A stretch of 64,000 bases of DNA from Pseudomonas lurida (GTDB lineage Bacteria > Pseudomonadota > Gammaproteobacteria > Pseudomonadales > Pseudomonadaceae). The notes under the pieces were generated by a model. The model was given only the letters and a program-made list of their open reading frames with translations, made no database searches and was not told where the DNA came from. Numbering within the stretch: the first letter of the stretch is position 1; every line of letters starts with the position of its first letter. The DNA lies in NCBI RefSeq assembly GCF_013522705.1, contig NZ_JAAMRE010000021.1, positions 44,181 to 108,180 of the forward strand, written 5' to 3'. A program made the translations under genes and the position numbers. Shown piece after piece: positions 9,693-18,498 of the stretch.

Positions 9693-11318
9693 TTAGAGGC
9701 GGAAGCGGCCTACCATCCCGTTCAGGTCTACCGCCAGGCGTGACAATTCGCTGCTCGCGGCGCTGGTCTGGCTGGCGCCCGTAGCCGATTGCACCGACAA
9801 ATCACGAATATTCACCAGGTTGCGATCCACTTCCCGCGCCACCTGCGCCTGCTCTTCCGCCGCGCTGGCGATCACCAGGTTACGTTCGTTGATCTCGACG
9901 ATTGCGCTGTTGATGGTCTCCAGGGACATCCCTGCGCCTTTGGCGATGTTCAGCGTCGATTCCGCGCGCTCGGTGCTGTTACGCATCGAGTTCACGGCGT
10001 GTTCGGTGCCGGCTTGGATGCTGCCGATCATCCGCTCGATTTCGCTGGTGGACTGCTGCGTGCGATGGGCCAGGGCGCGGACTTCGTCGGCGACCACCGC
10101 AAATCCACGCCCGGCTTCACCGGCACGAGCCGCTTCGATGGCGGCGTTCAGGGCCAGCAGGTTGGTCTGGTCGGCCAGGCCGCGGATCACATCCAGCACT
10201 TTGCCGATGTCCCGCGACTCAGTGGCCAGGTCACCGATCAAGGTGGCGGTGGCCTGCACGTCGCCGCTCATACGCTCGATGGCGCTGACGGTTTCCTGCA
10301 CCAGATCGCGGCCGTCGCCGGCTGAAGCGGTGGCATTGCGTGAGGCTTCGGACGTGCTCACGGCATTGCGCGCGACTTCTTCGACGGCGCTGGTCATCTC
10401 GTTGACCGCCGTGGCGGCCTGTTCGATTTCGTTGTTCTGTCGGGTCAGGCCGCGCGCGCTTTCGTCGGTGACTGCGTTCAGTTCTTCCGCCGCCGAGGCC
10501 AACTGAGTGGCCGAGCCGGCGATACGCTGCAGGGTGTCGCGCAATTTGGTCTGCATCTTCGCCATGGCGGCGAGCAGGCGACCGGCTTCGTCGTTGCCTT
10601 CGACCTGGACCGGCTGCGTCAGGTTGCCCTCGGCGATGGTCTCGGCGGCGCTCAATGCCTGGGAAATCGGCAGCGTGATGCTGCGGGTCAATAGCCAGGC
10701 GAACAGCATCGTCAACGCGGTGGCGAGCACCAGCAGGCCCACCACCAGGTCAAAGGCCAGGGTGTATTGATCCTTGGCTTCCTGATTGGTCGCCAGCGCC
10801 ATGCTGTTGTTGATATCCAGCAGGCGTGTCAGTACTGCGTTGACCTGCTCCGAGTTACTCAACAGCTCAGTGTTGAGCAGGGTCCGCAGCTGATCCATCT
10901 GATTAGCCAGGGACAGGCTCTTCATGCGCGCTTCGATCTGGTGGTACTGGCCGAGCAGCTGCACGTACTCATCGTAGGCAGCGCGCTCCTCGCGGCTTTC
11001 AATCAGCTTTTCGTAGGTAGCCTGGGCGGTGCGGATCTGTTGGTTGCGCAGTTCGAACGCTTCCAGGGTTTTTTGCTGCACGTCCGGTTCGCGATTGGTC
11101 AGCAGGCGGTACGACAGTACCCGCAGGCGCAGGGTCAGTTGGGTGAATTCATCCAGTGCGCGGATGCTCGGCACACTGGACAGGGTGATGTCTTGCGCGG
11201 CGGCTCGGATCTTACTCATCTGGTTCAGGGCAAACACACCGAGAAACAACATCAGTGCACCAATCAACGCGAAACCGAGGAAAGCCCTCGGCGCGATATT
11301 CATATTACGAAGCGACAT
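9693..11318 (-). CDS. Methyl-accepting chemotaxis protein
   Basis: This is a 541-residue membrane chemoreceptor. Transmembrane helix 1 is at about 11-32 (AFLGFALIGALMLFLGVFAL). A periplasmic, mostly helical sensor of the four-helix-bundle type spans about 33-190, helix 2 lies at about 190-212, and a HAMP linker follows (ending NDEAGRLLAAMAKMQ). The cytoplasmic signalling hairpin carries the conserved tip EAARAGEAGRGFAVVADEVRALAHR, which contacts CheA and CheW. No C-terminal CheR-binding pentapeptide is seen (ends VGRFRL). The ligand cannot be predicted from sequence. It is monocistronic and interrupts the block otherwise syntenic with PAO1, so it looks like a lineage-specific insertion. Confidence 0.93.
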   Translation of the reverse strand: MSLRNMNIAPRAFLGFALIGALMLFLGVFALNQMSKIRAAAQDITLSSVPSIRALDEFTQLTLRLRVLSYRLLTNREPDVQQKTLEAFELRNQQIRTAQATYEKLIESREERAAYDEYVQLLGQYHQIEARMKSLSLANQMDQLRTLLNTELLSNSEQVNAVLTRLLDINNSMALATNQEAKDQYTLAFDLVVGLLVLATALTMLFAWLLTRSITLPISQALSAAETIAEGNLTQPVQVEGNDEAGRLLAAMAKMQTKLRDTLQRIAGSATQLASAAEELNAVTDESARGLTRQNNEIEQAATAVNEMTSAVEEVARNAVSTSEASRNATASAGDGRDLVQETVSAIERMSGDVQATATLIGDLATESRDIGKVLDVIRGLADQTNLLALNAAIEAARAGEAGRGFAVVADEVRALAHRTQQSTSEIERMIGSIQAGTEHAVNSMRNSTERAESTLNIAKGAGMSLETINSAIVEINERNLVIASAAEEQAQVAREVDRNLVNIRDLSVQSATGASQTSAASSELSRLAVDLNGMVGRFRL

Positions 11319-11599
11319 GCTGAAATCCTGAAGGGGGAAAAGCGCGATCCGTGCGGCCGTGAGACGGGATGTGCATGGCTATCGGTCGTAAGACTAAAGT
11401 CTAAAGGGGGCTGTGCGTTTTTGTCGCACCTGACGAGGGGTTTGGCCGATTCAGGAACCAGATGGGGGAATTGCAGTCACTAAGGCTCGAAAGCGTGGCC
11501 TGCCCCTTGAAAAACCGGGCTGCGCGCCGGGATAAGCCTGGCATCCGAGGTGAATTTTCTTTATCGTCACCGCCCTTTTAAAAAGCTCGAGAAATCAAA

Positions 11600-11830
11600 A
11601 TGTTAGAAGCATCCCTCAGCCAACTGGAACAACTGGTCAGCGACTTGGTACAGCAAAACCAGGACTTGCTGGGCAGCAATGAAGCCCTTAAGGCAGAACT
11701 CGCTCGTGCCAAGGATGAAAACGACAGCCTGCAACTGAACCTGATGGAACAGGAAGAAAAGCACGGTGCTACCGCTGCCCGTATCCAAGCGCTGGTTGAG
11801 CGCGTGAGCGCAGGTCCTGTGAGCGCATGA
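11600..11830 (+). CDS. Small coiled-coil protein, ZapB-like (TIGR02449 type)
   Basis: The 76-residue product is almost entirely a heptad-rich coiled coil: LEASLSQLEQLVSDLVQQNQDLL, then NEALKAELARAKDENDSLQLNLMEQEEK. This is like the TIGR02449 family that travels with ZapA in gammaproteobacteria and resembles ZapB. The ATG of the following zapA-like gene overlaps its TGA (ATGA, 11827-11830), so the two products are made together and probably interact. A role at the division septum is inferred from the partner. No strong Shine-Dalgarno is visible; only a weak purine stretch precedes the ATG. Confidence 0.72.
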   Translation: MLEASLSQLEQLVSDLVQQNQDLLGSNEALKAELARAKDENDSLQLNLMEQEEKHGATAARIQALVERVSAGPVSA

Positions 11831-12117
11831 ATGAAGGGATAAAGGTCGTTTCGATCCTCGGCGAGGATTACTCGATCAAGGCGCCGGCCGGGGAAGACAC
11901 GACCCTGATGCACGCCGTGACCATGCTCAAGGCCTCCCTGGCCACCACCAAGAAGAAGTACCCGACGTTGATCGGTGACAAATTACTGGTGCTGGCGGCG
12001 CTGAATCTATGCGCCGAGCAGATCGAAATGCAGCAGGCCCATCAACAGGAACTCGACCGTTACCAAGAGCAAGTCAGCGCCACGGTCGAGGTGATTTCCA
12101 AGGCGATCCAGCCTTAG
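11827..12117 (+). CDS. ZapA-like cell division protein (divergent paralogue)
   Basis: This is a 96-residue ZapA-family protein. Its N-terminal half has the ZapA globular pattern (VVSILGEDYSIKAPAGEDTTLMHAVTMLKASLATTKKKYP), followed by DKLLVLAALNLCAEQIEMQQAH and a C-terminal coiled coil. ZapA binds and bundles FtsZ at the Z-ring. Canonical Pseudomonas zapA sits before the 6S RNA and a 5-formyl-THF cyclo-ligase gene. Here neither follows: the gene ends within the stop codon of a convergent acyl-CoA dehydrogenase. The body also differs from the usual Pseudomonas ZapA as I recall it. I therefore read this as a second, divergent copy. Confidence 0.75.
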   Translation: MNEGIKVVSILGEDYSIKAPAGEDTTLMHAVTMLKASLATTKKKYPTLIGDKLLVLAALNLCAEQIEMQQAHQQELDRYQEQVSATVEVISKAIQP

Positions 12118-13916
12118 AACCACTCATCCTGCATCGCGAGGCACGTATCGTCCCGTGCCTCCAGAATCGCCAGTTCATGATGGCAGCTCGGTACTTCCCA
12201 GGTCAGGAAGTACCGGGCAGCCTGGAGCTTGCCTTTATAAAACGCAGCGTCCGCTGCATTGCCCTTGGCCAGTCCTTCCTCGGCGCGAATCGCCTGTTCC
12301 AGCCAGCGCCAGCCAATCACCGTGTGCCCGAACACCTTCAGGTACAGCGCCGAGTTCGCCAGGCTGCTGTTGACCTTGCCTTGCGCGAGGTCCGTCAACA
12401 GGCCGAGTGTGACGCTTTGCAGTCTGTTGAGCAGGTGCTCCAGCGGTTCACGCAATGCGGTGAGTGACGGGTACTGCTGGGCGCGCGCGCCGGTGTCGGC
12501 GATCAGGCGGATCAGTTGCTTGAGCCCCGCGCCGCCGTTCTGCGCCAGCTTGCGACCCAGCAAGTCCAGGGACTGGATGCCATGGGTGCCTTCATGGATC
12601 GGATTGAGGCGGTTATCACGGTAGTACTGCTCCACCGGGTATTCGCGGGTGTAGCCGTGGCCGCCGAGAATCTGGATCGCCAGCTCGTTGGCCTTGAGGC
12701 AGAACTCCGACGGCCAGGATTTAACGATGGGGGTGAGCAGGTCCAGCAATTCGTGGGCCTGCTTGCGCTCTGCCTCGCTGACCAGCGTAGTGGTGTCGTC
12801 GAACAGGCGCGCCGCATACAGGCCAAGATCGAAGGCACCTTCCACGTAGGCTTTTTGCGTCAGCAGCATGCGCTTGATGTCCGCGTGCTGGATGATCGAG
12901 ACCGGTGCGGTCGTGGGGTCCTTACTGTCCGGCAAGCGGCCTTGCGGGCGTTCGCGGGCGTATTCCAGCGAGTACAGGTAACCGGCGTAGCCGAGCATCA
13001 CCGCGCCCATGCCCACGCCAATACGCGCCTCGTTCATCATCTGGAACATGCAGCTCAGGCCCTGATGCGGCTTGCCTACCAGGTAGCCCACGCAGTTGCC
13101 GTTGTCACCGAAATTCAGCGCTGTGGACGTGGTGCCACGCCAGCCCATCTTGTGAAACAGCCCTGCCAGCAGCACGTCGTTGCGTGCGCCCAGGCTGCCG
13201 TCGTCGTTGACCAGGAATTTAGGCACGATAAACAGCGAAATGCCCTTCACCCCAGGCGGCGCATCCGGCAACTTGGCCAGCACCATGTGCACGATGTTTT
13301 CCGACAAGGGGTGATCACCGCCGGAAATAAAGATCTTGTTGCCTTTGAGGCGATAGGTGCCGTCATCCGCAGGTTCTGCGCGTGTACGAATATCCGACAA
13401 CGACGAGCCGGCATGGGGCTCGGTCAACGCCATGGTGCCGAAGAAGCGTCCTTCGATCATCGGCTGCAGGAAGCGCTGTTTCTGCTCCTCGGTGCCGAAG
13501 CTTTCAATCAGGTTGGCCGCGCCCATGGTCAGGAACGGGTACGAGGTGGACGCCGCGTTGGCCGATTGGAAGTGCGCGAAGCAGGCTTGGGACAGCAGGG
13601 TCGGCAACTGCATGCCGCCAGCCTCGAAACTGCGCGCGGCATTGAGAAAGCCAGCCTCCAGAAACGCGTCCACGGCCGGCTTGACCTCCGGGATGAGGAT
13701 GGCCTTGCCGTCTTCATAGCGCGGTTCGTTTTCGTCGTTTTTGCGGTTATGGGGCGCGAAATACTTTTCGGCGATGCTGCGTGCGGTGCTGATGGCCGCA
13801 TCGAAGGTTTCACGGTTGTGCTCGGCAAACCGCTCGCGCTGGGTCAGGCCCTCGGCATCGAGGACTTCGTACAGCTCGAAAGCCAGATTGCGGGAACTGA
13901 GCAGCGTCTCGGACAT
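12114..13916 (-). CDS. Acyl-CoA dehydrogenase (FAD), long C-terminal-domain type
   Basis: This is a 600-residue acyl-CoA dehydrogenase of the larger group that also includes DmdC-like enzymes. It has an extended N-terminal domain, the ALTEPHAGSSLSDI FAD/substrate segment (about 167-180), the middle beta domain (KGNKIFISGGDHPLSENIVH) and the C-terminal helical domain with QILGGHGYTREYPVEQYYRD, followed by an Acyl-CoA_dh_C-type extension (about 470-600). It oxidises an acyl-CoA to the 2-enoyl-CoA and passes electrons to ETF; the chain specificity cannot be told. It is a single gene whose stop overlaps the zapA-like stop on the other strand. PAO1 carries a homologue in this block (PA5020, from memory). 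Confidence 0.9.
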   Translation of the reverse strand: MSETLLSSRNLAFELYEVLDAEGLTQRERFAEHNRETFDAAISTARSIAEKYFAPHNRKNDENEPRYEDGKAILIPEVKPAVDAFLEAGFLNAARSFEAGGMQLPTLLSQACFAHFQSANAASTSYPFLTMGAANLIESFGTEEQKQRFLQPMIEGRFFGTMALTEPHAGSSLSDIRTRAEPADDGTYRLKGNKIFISGGDHPLSENIVHMVLAKLPDAPPGVKGISLFIVPKFLVNDDGSLGARNDVLLAGLFHKMGWRGTTSTALNFGDNGNCVGYLVGKPHQGLSCMFQMMNEARIGVGMGAVMLGYAGYLYSLEYARERPQGRLPDSKDPTTAPVSIIQHADIKRMLLTQKAYVEGAFDLGLYAARLFDDTTTLVSEAERKQAHELLDLLTPIVKSWPSEFCLKANELAIQILGGHGYTREYPVEQYYRDNRLNPIHEGTHGIQSLDLLGRKLAQNGGAGLKQLIRLIADTGARAQQYPSLTALREPLEHLLNRLQSVTLGLLTDLAQGKVNSSLANSALYLKVFGHTVIGWRWLEQAIRAEEGLAKGNAADAAFYKGKLQAARYFLTWEVPSCHHELAILEARDDTCLAMQDEWF

Positions 13917-14033
13917 GGCGGATTACCTTTGTAGGAATTGGCCTGAGTCTAAGTGCGCGAATTAAGGGTGAATAGCAAGATTGATCTAAGTGATGGAACG
14001 GCAAAACACAGATGATCATTTGCAATGCAGTCG

Positions 14034-14064
14034 AATGTGGGAGGGGGGGTGCCCCTCCCACATT
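14034..14064. repeat. REP hairpin between putA and the acyl-CoA dehydrogenase
   Basis: A perfect 13-bp stem, AATGTGGGAGGGG (14034-14046) with CCCCTCCCACATT (14052-14064), encloses a five-base loop. It belongs to the GTGGGAG REP class and sits 23 bases behind the putA stop on the minus strand, where it may stabilise the transcript end. Confidence 0.8.
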
Positions 14065-14087
14065 GTCCAGCTGTATTTCTTTCAGGG

Positions 14088-17000
14088 TTAGCCGATGGTC
14101 ATCAGGCTGGCGTTACCGCCCGCCGCAGCGGTGTTGACGCTCAATGCCCGCTCGATCACCAGGCGCTCCAACGCAATGGAGGTCTCGCCCTGGGACAACC
14201 CATGCACCCCGACAATCGCCCCGCCACGCTGTGCCACTTGCTGGCATACCGCGCGCAATTGATCGGAGTCGCCGTGGTGCAGAACGGCGTCGAACACCAC
14301 GCCGTCCTTGGTCCAATCGGCTACGCGCTTGATCTTCGCCTGAATATCCTTCGGCAGGCGTGGGAACAAGGCTTTGGTCAGGTCGGTTTCCGGCCATACC
14401 GCCGAGCCACCCACCGCCAATACCGCTGCCAATTGAGTCAACAGGTCGCCTTCCACGTCTGCCAGGCACAGAACGTGCTCGCGAGGGAGGATGGCGTAGC
14501 TGTTGCGCTCACCGGTCGGGCCGGCCAGTTGGCGGGTGATACCGCTTTGCGATTGCGCGGCGAATTGAGTGCACAGGGCGCTCAGTTCGCTGAACTTATT
14601 GCTGTCTGCCCAGCTTTTCAGGGCGGTCAGCGGTTGGCTCATGGCGTCGCGCAGGCGCATGTCCGGTGCGGCCACTTTGTCGGCGCGAACGAAGGATTGC
14701 TCGATCGCATCGGTAGGACGAGTCGACAGCAAACGGTACAGGTACAGCGGACCACCGGCTTTCGGGCCGGTGCCCGACAGGCCTTCGCCGCCGAACGGCT
14801 GCACGCCGACCACGGCACCTACGATGTTGCGGTTAACGTAGACGTTACCGGCATGAACGTTGTCGATCACTTTGGCGATGGTTTCGTCGATACGCGTGTG
14901 CACGCCCAGGGTCAGGCCATAGCCGGACGCGTTGATCTGACCGATCAACTGGTCGATCTCTTTGCGCTTGTAGCGCACTACGTGCAGCACCGGGCCGAAG
15001 ATCTCGCGCTGCAGTTCGTCGAAGCTTTCCAGTTCGATCAGGGTTGGCATCACGAAGGTGCCGCGCTTGATTTCTTCGCCGTCGGCAATCGCCACCTGGT
15101 ACACAGTGCGGCCTTTATCGCGCATGGCCTGGATGTGTTTCTCGATGCCGGCCTTGGCTTCGGCGTCGATCACCGGGCCGATGTCCACCGACAGGCGCTC
15201 CGGGTTGCCGAGGCGACATTCGGCCATGGCGCCCTTGAGCATTTCGATGACGCGGTCCGCCGAATCTTCCTGCAGGCACAACACGCGCAGGGCCGAGCAA
15301 CGCTGGCCGGCGCTGTCGAAGGCCGACGACACCACGTCGATGACCACTTGTTCGGTCAGCGCCGAGGAGTCGACGATCATCGCGTTCTGGCCGCCGGTTT
15401 CGGCGATCAACGGGATCGGACGGCCCTGGGCATCCAGGCGACCGGCCACATTGCGTTGCAGCAGGCGCGCCACTTCGGTGGAACCGGTGAACATCACGCC
15501 TTTGACGCGATCGTCACCCACCAGACGCGCGCCGACGGTTTCGCCCTGGCCCGGCAGCAGTTGCAGCACGCCTTCCGGGATACCGGCCTCCAGCAGGAGG
15601 CGCACAGCCTGGGCCGCCACCAGCGGGGTTTGCTCGGCAGGCTTGGCGAGCACCGGGTTACCGGCAGCCAGCGCTGCGGCGACCTGGCCACTGAAGATTG
15701 CCAGCGGGAAGTTCCATGGGCTGATACATACCACCGGGCCCAGCGGGCGGTGGGCGTCGTTGGTAAAGTCGTTGCGCGCCTGCACCGCGTAGTAGCGCAG
15801 GAAATCCACGGCCTCGCGCACTTCGGCGATGGCGTTGGCAAAGGTCTTGCCGGCTTCGCGGGCCAGCAGGCCCATCAGCGGCTGGATCTCGCCTTCCATC
15901 AGGTCGGCGGCGCGTTCCAGGATGGCGGCGCGCTCGGCCGGCGGGGTGGCCTGCCAGATCGGACCGGCGTTGATCGCGCATTGGATGGCGTTGTCGACGT
16001 CTTCGACGGTGGCTTCCTGTACCTGGCCGACCACATCGCGCAGGTCGGACGGGTTCAACACCGCTGTCGGCGCTTGCTCGCTGGAGGCGCAACCGAGCAT
16101 CGGTGCGGCTTTCCAGTTGTTGTGGGCGGTGGCCAGCAGGGCGCAGGACAGCGATGCCAGGCGGTGTTCGTTGGCCAGGTCGATACCGGCCGAGTTGGCA
16201 CGGTCGCTGCCATACAGGTCACGCGGCAGCGGAATGCGCGGGTGCGGCAGGCCGAAGCCGCCTTCCACGGTGGCCATCTGCTCGATGCTGGCCACCGGGT
16301 CGGCCACCAGCTCCTGGATCGAAATCGACTGGTCGGCGATGCGGTTGACGAACGAGGTGTTGGCGCCGTTTTCAAGCAGGCGACGCACCAGGTAAGCCAG
16401 CAGTGTTTCGTGAGTGCCGACCGGGGCGTACACGCGGCACGGACGATTCAGCTTGCCGTCGGCCACTTTGCCTACCACCTGCTCGTACAGCGGTTCGCCC
16501 ATGCCGTGCAGGCACTGGAACTCGTACTGGCCGGGGTAATAGTTCTGACCGGCAATATGGTAAATGGCCGACAAGGTGTGGGCGTTGTGCGTAGCGAACT
16601 GCGGATAGATGACTTCCGGCACCGACAGCAGTTTGCGCGCGCAGGCAATGTAGGAAACGTCGGTGTATACCTTGCGCGTGTACACCGGATAGCCTTCCAG
16701 GCCTTCGACCTGGGCGCGCTTGATCTCGCTGTCCCAGTACGCGCCTTTCACCAGGCGGATCATCAGGCGATGGCGGCTGCGGCGCGCCAGGTCGATGACG
16801 TAGTCGATCACGTATGGGCAACGCTTCTGGTAAGCCTGGATTACGAAACCTATGCCGTTCCAGCCTGTCAGTTGCGGCTCGAAGCACAGGCGCTCCAGCA
16901 GATCCAGCGACAGCTCCAGGCGGTCGGCTTCTTCGGCGTCGATGTTCAGGCCGATGTCGTATTGCTTGGCCAGCAGGGTCAGGGACAGCAGGCGCGGGTA

Positions 17001-18041
17001 CAGCTCATCCATCACGCGCTCGTATTGCGCACGGCTGTAGCGCGGGTGCAGCGCCGACAGCTTGATGGAGATACCGGGGCCTTCATAAATCCCACGGCCG
17101 TGGGAGGCTTTGCCGATGGAGTGAATAGCTTGCTCGTACGAGGCCAGGTACTTCTGGGCGTCGTGTTCGGTCAGGGCGGCTTCACCGAGCATGTCGTAGG
17201 AGTAACGGAAGCCCTTGGCTTCGAACTTGCTCGCGTTGGCCAACGCTTCGGCGATGGTTTCGCCGGTCACGAACTGCTCGCCCATCAAGCGCATGGCCAT
17301 GTCGACGCCCTTGCGGATCATCGGTTCGCCGCTCTTGCCGATGATGCGGCTCAGGGATGAGGTGAGGCCGGCTTCGTTATGGGTGGCGACCAGCTTGCCA
17401 GTCAGCAACAGGCCCCAGGTGGCGGCGTTGACGAACAGCGACGGGCTGTTGCCCAGGTGCGGCTGCCAGTTGCCGGTGCTGATCTTGTCGCGGATCAGTG
17501 CGTCGCGGGTGCCCTTGTCCGGAATGCGCAGCAGCGCTTCGGCCAGGCACATCAGCGCCACGCCCTCCTGGGACGACAGGGAAAATTCCTGCAGCAGGCC
17601 CTGAACAATCCCGGCACGGCCGCCGGCACTCTTCTGATTGCGCAGTTTCTCGGCAATGGTGGCAGCCAGTTTATTGGTGGCCTCGGCCATTGGCGCCGGG
17701 AGGCGGGCCTGCTCGATCAGCATCGGCACCACTTCCGGCTCAGGGCGGCGGTAAGCGGCGGTGATCGAGGCACGCAATACGGACTGCGGCAGGATGCTTT
17801 CGGCAAACTCGAGGAAGCACTGGTGGGCGTGGTCGGTCTGGATGTCGCCTGCGTCGTCGGCGTCCTTGGTGCTCGAGCCGTTGAGTTCGGTCAGGGTTGC
17901 ACCACCCTCGAGTTTCTCCAGGTAATTGAAAATCGCCTGCTTGATCAGCCAGTGCGGCGTGCGATCAATGGAGGTCGCGGCCGCCTTCAAGCGTTCGCGG
18001 GTTGGGTCGTCGAGTTTGACCCCAAGGGTGGTCGTCGCCAT
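14088..18041 (-). CDS. putA: PutA: trifunctional proline dehydrogenase, P5C dehydrogenase and repressor
   Basis: This 1317-residue protein oxidises proline to P5C (FAD) and then to glutamate (NAD+). Residues 1-45 (MATTTLGVKLDDPTRERL) form a ribbon-helix-helix DNA-binding domain, so this is the trifunctional type that also represses the put genes. The proline dehydrogenase barrel spans about 180-570 (ISIKLSALHPRYSRAQ; RLVKGAYWDSEIKRAQ). The P5C dehydrogenase spans about 620-1110, with the Glu of LIAETGGQNAMIVDSSA and the Cys of SAGQRCSALR, and a C-terminal domain follows. The start is ATG 18041, with GAGG eight bases upstream. It is transcribed away from putP, and the shared upstream region carries a five-copy GTTGCA array. 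Confidence 0.96.
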   Translation of the reverse strand: MATTTLGVKLDDPTRERLKAAATSIDRTPHWLIKQAIFNYLEKLEGGATLTELNGSSTKDADDAGDIQTDHAHQCFLEFAESILPQSVLRASITAAYRRPEPEVVPMLIEQARLPAPMAEATNKLAATIAEKLRNQKSAGGRAGIVQGLLQEFSLSSQEGVALMCLAEALLRIPDKGTRDALIRDKISTGNWQPHLGNSPSLFVNAATWGLLLTGKLVATHNEAGLTSSLSRIIGKSGEPMIRKGVDMAMRLMGEQFVTGETIAEALANASKFEAKGFRYSYDMLGEAALTEHDAQKYLASYEQAIHSIGKASHGRGIYEGPGISIKLSALHPRYSRAQYERVMDELYPRLLSLTLLAKQYDIGLNIDAEEADRLELSLDLLERLCFEPQLTGWNGIGFVIQAYQKRCPYVIDYVIDLARRSRHRLMIRLVKGAYWDSEIKRAQVEGLEGYPVYTRKVYTDVSYIACARKLLSVPEVIYPQFATHNAHTLSAIYHIAGQNYYPGQYEFQCLHGMGEPLYEQVVGKVADGKLNRPCRVYAPVGTHETLLAYLVRRLLENGANTSFVNRIADQSISIQELVADPVASIEQMATVEGGFGLPHPRIPLPRDLYGSDRANSAGIDLANEHRLASLSCALLATAHNNWKAAPMLGCASSEQAPTAVLNPSDLRDVVGQVQEATVEDVDNAIQCAINAGPIWQATPPAERAAILERAADLMEGEIQPLMGLLAREAGKTFANAIAEVREAVDFLRYYAVQARNDFTNDAHRPLGPVVCISPWNFPLAIFSGQVAAALAAGNPVLAKPAEQTPLVAAQAVRLLLEAGIPEGVLQLLPGQGETVGARLVGDDRVKGVMFTGSTEVARLLQRNVAGRLDAQGRPIPLIAETGGQNAMIVDSSALTEQVVIDVVSSAFDSAGQRCSALRVLCLQEDSADRVIEMLKGAMAECRLGNPERLSVDIGPVIDAEAKAGIEKHIQAMRDKGRTVYQVAIADGEEIKRGTFVMPTLIELESFDELQREIFGPVLHVVRYKRKEIDQLIGQINASGYGLTLGVHTRIDETIAKVIDNVHAGNVYVNRNIVGAVVGVQPFGGEGLSGTGPKAGGPLYLYRLLSTRPTDAIEQSFVRADKVAAPDMRLRDAMSQPLTALKSWADSNKFSELSALCTQFAAQSQSGITRQLAGPTGERNSYAILPREHVLCLADVEGDLLTQLAAVLAVGGSAVWPETDLTKALFPRLPKDIQAKIKRVADWTKDGVVFDAVLHHGDSDQLRAVCQQVAQRGGAIVGVHGLSQGETSIALERLVIERALSVNTAAAGGNASLMTIG

Positions 18042-18498
18042 TTTCTTATCCTCATGGGTGCCACTACCGCGTGGCATTAGCTGGCGGCAAGATTAGCTTT
18101 GCCCATCAAGAGGTGCAACCGGGTGCAACCCTTTTTATTTGTGAAATGTGAGTGGCTTCGTCGGAAATAATTTGGCGGCTGCACAATCCGCTGTTTCTTG
18201 GTGCATTTACTTCTGAGATCGGCGCTCCTTGCTCCGAAAAGGAGCAAAAACGAGGCCTTTTCTGCAAATTGCGTCAGGGTGCAACTTATTCTCGAGAAAC
18301 TGGTTGCACCTTATTTGCTTTGTTGAATAGCATTCGCGGCCAAGGTGCAACCAGCTTACGGGCTCGGTTCATCGGCTGGCGGCTTTCCTGGGGAAACGCC
18401 AGTCATAAATGCGCGGCGTGCAGGTTCGTCCAGCCCTTAAACGGGAGGCGTCTGACAGGTCGCCGCTACATAAAAACAAAGCCAGGGCGTCACTTCTT
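18042..18498. promoter_or_regulatory. putA-putP divergent control region with five candidate PutA operators
   Basis: The 457-base gap has no gene. It holds five copies of the 10-mer RGGTGCAACY, each containing GTTGCA or its complement: 18111-18120, 18121-18130, 18277-18286, 18302-18311 (reverse orientation) and 18343-18352. The core GTTGCA is the sequence reported for E. coli PutA operators. The first two copies abut exactly one helical turn apart, 70-89 bases upstream of the putA ATG. The other three lie centrally, where they could control putP. The rest is AT-rich promoter-like DNA. Confidence 0.75.

Noticed and set aside
12112..12120. Overlapping stop codons of the zapA-like gene and acyl-CoA dehydrogenase as a sign of a recent deletion
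   Set aside because: Overlaps of convergent 3-prime ends by a few bases are common in dense bacterial genomes, and both proteins look full length.
14025..17360. A 1111-codon open frame on the plus strand opposite putA
   Set aside because: An antisense shadow of putA: GC-rich third positions keep the frame open, and it has no recognisable domain.
18111..18352. The repeated GGTGCAAC units as a possible CRISPR array
   Set aside because: Units are 10 bases, in both orientations and unevenly spaced; there are no spacers or cas genes. An operator array explains them better.
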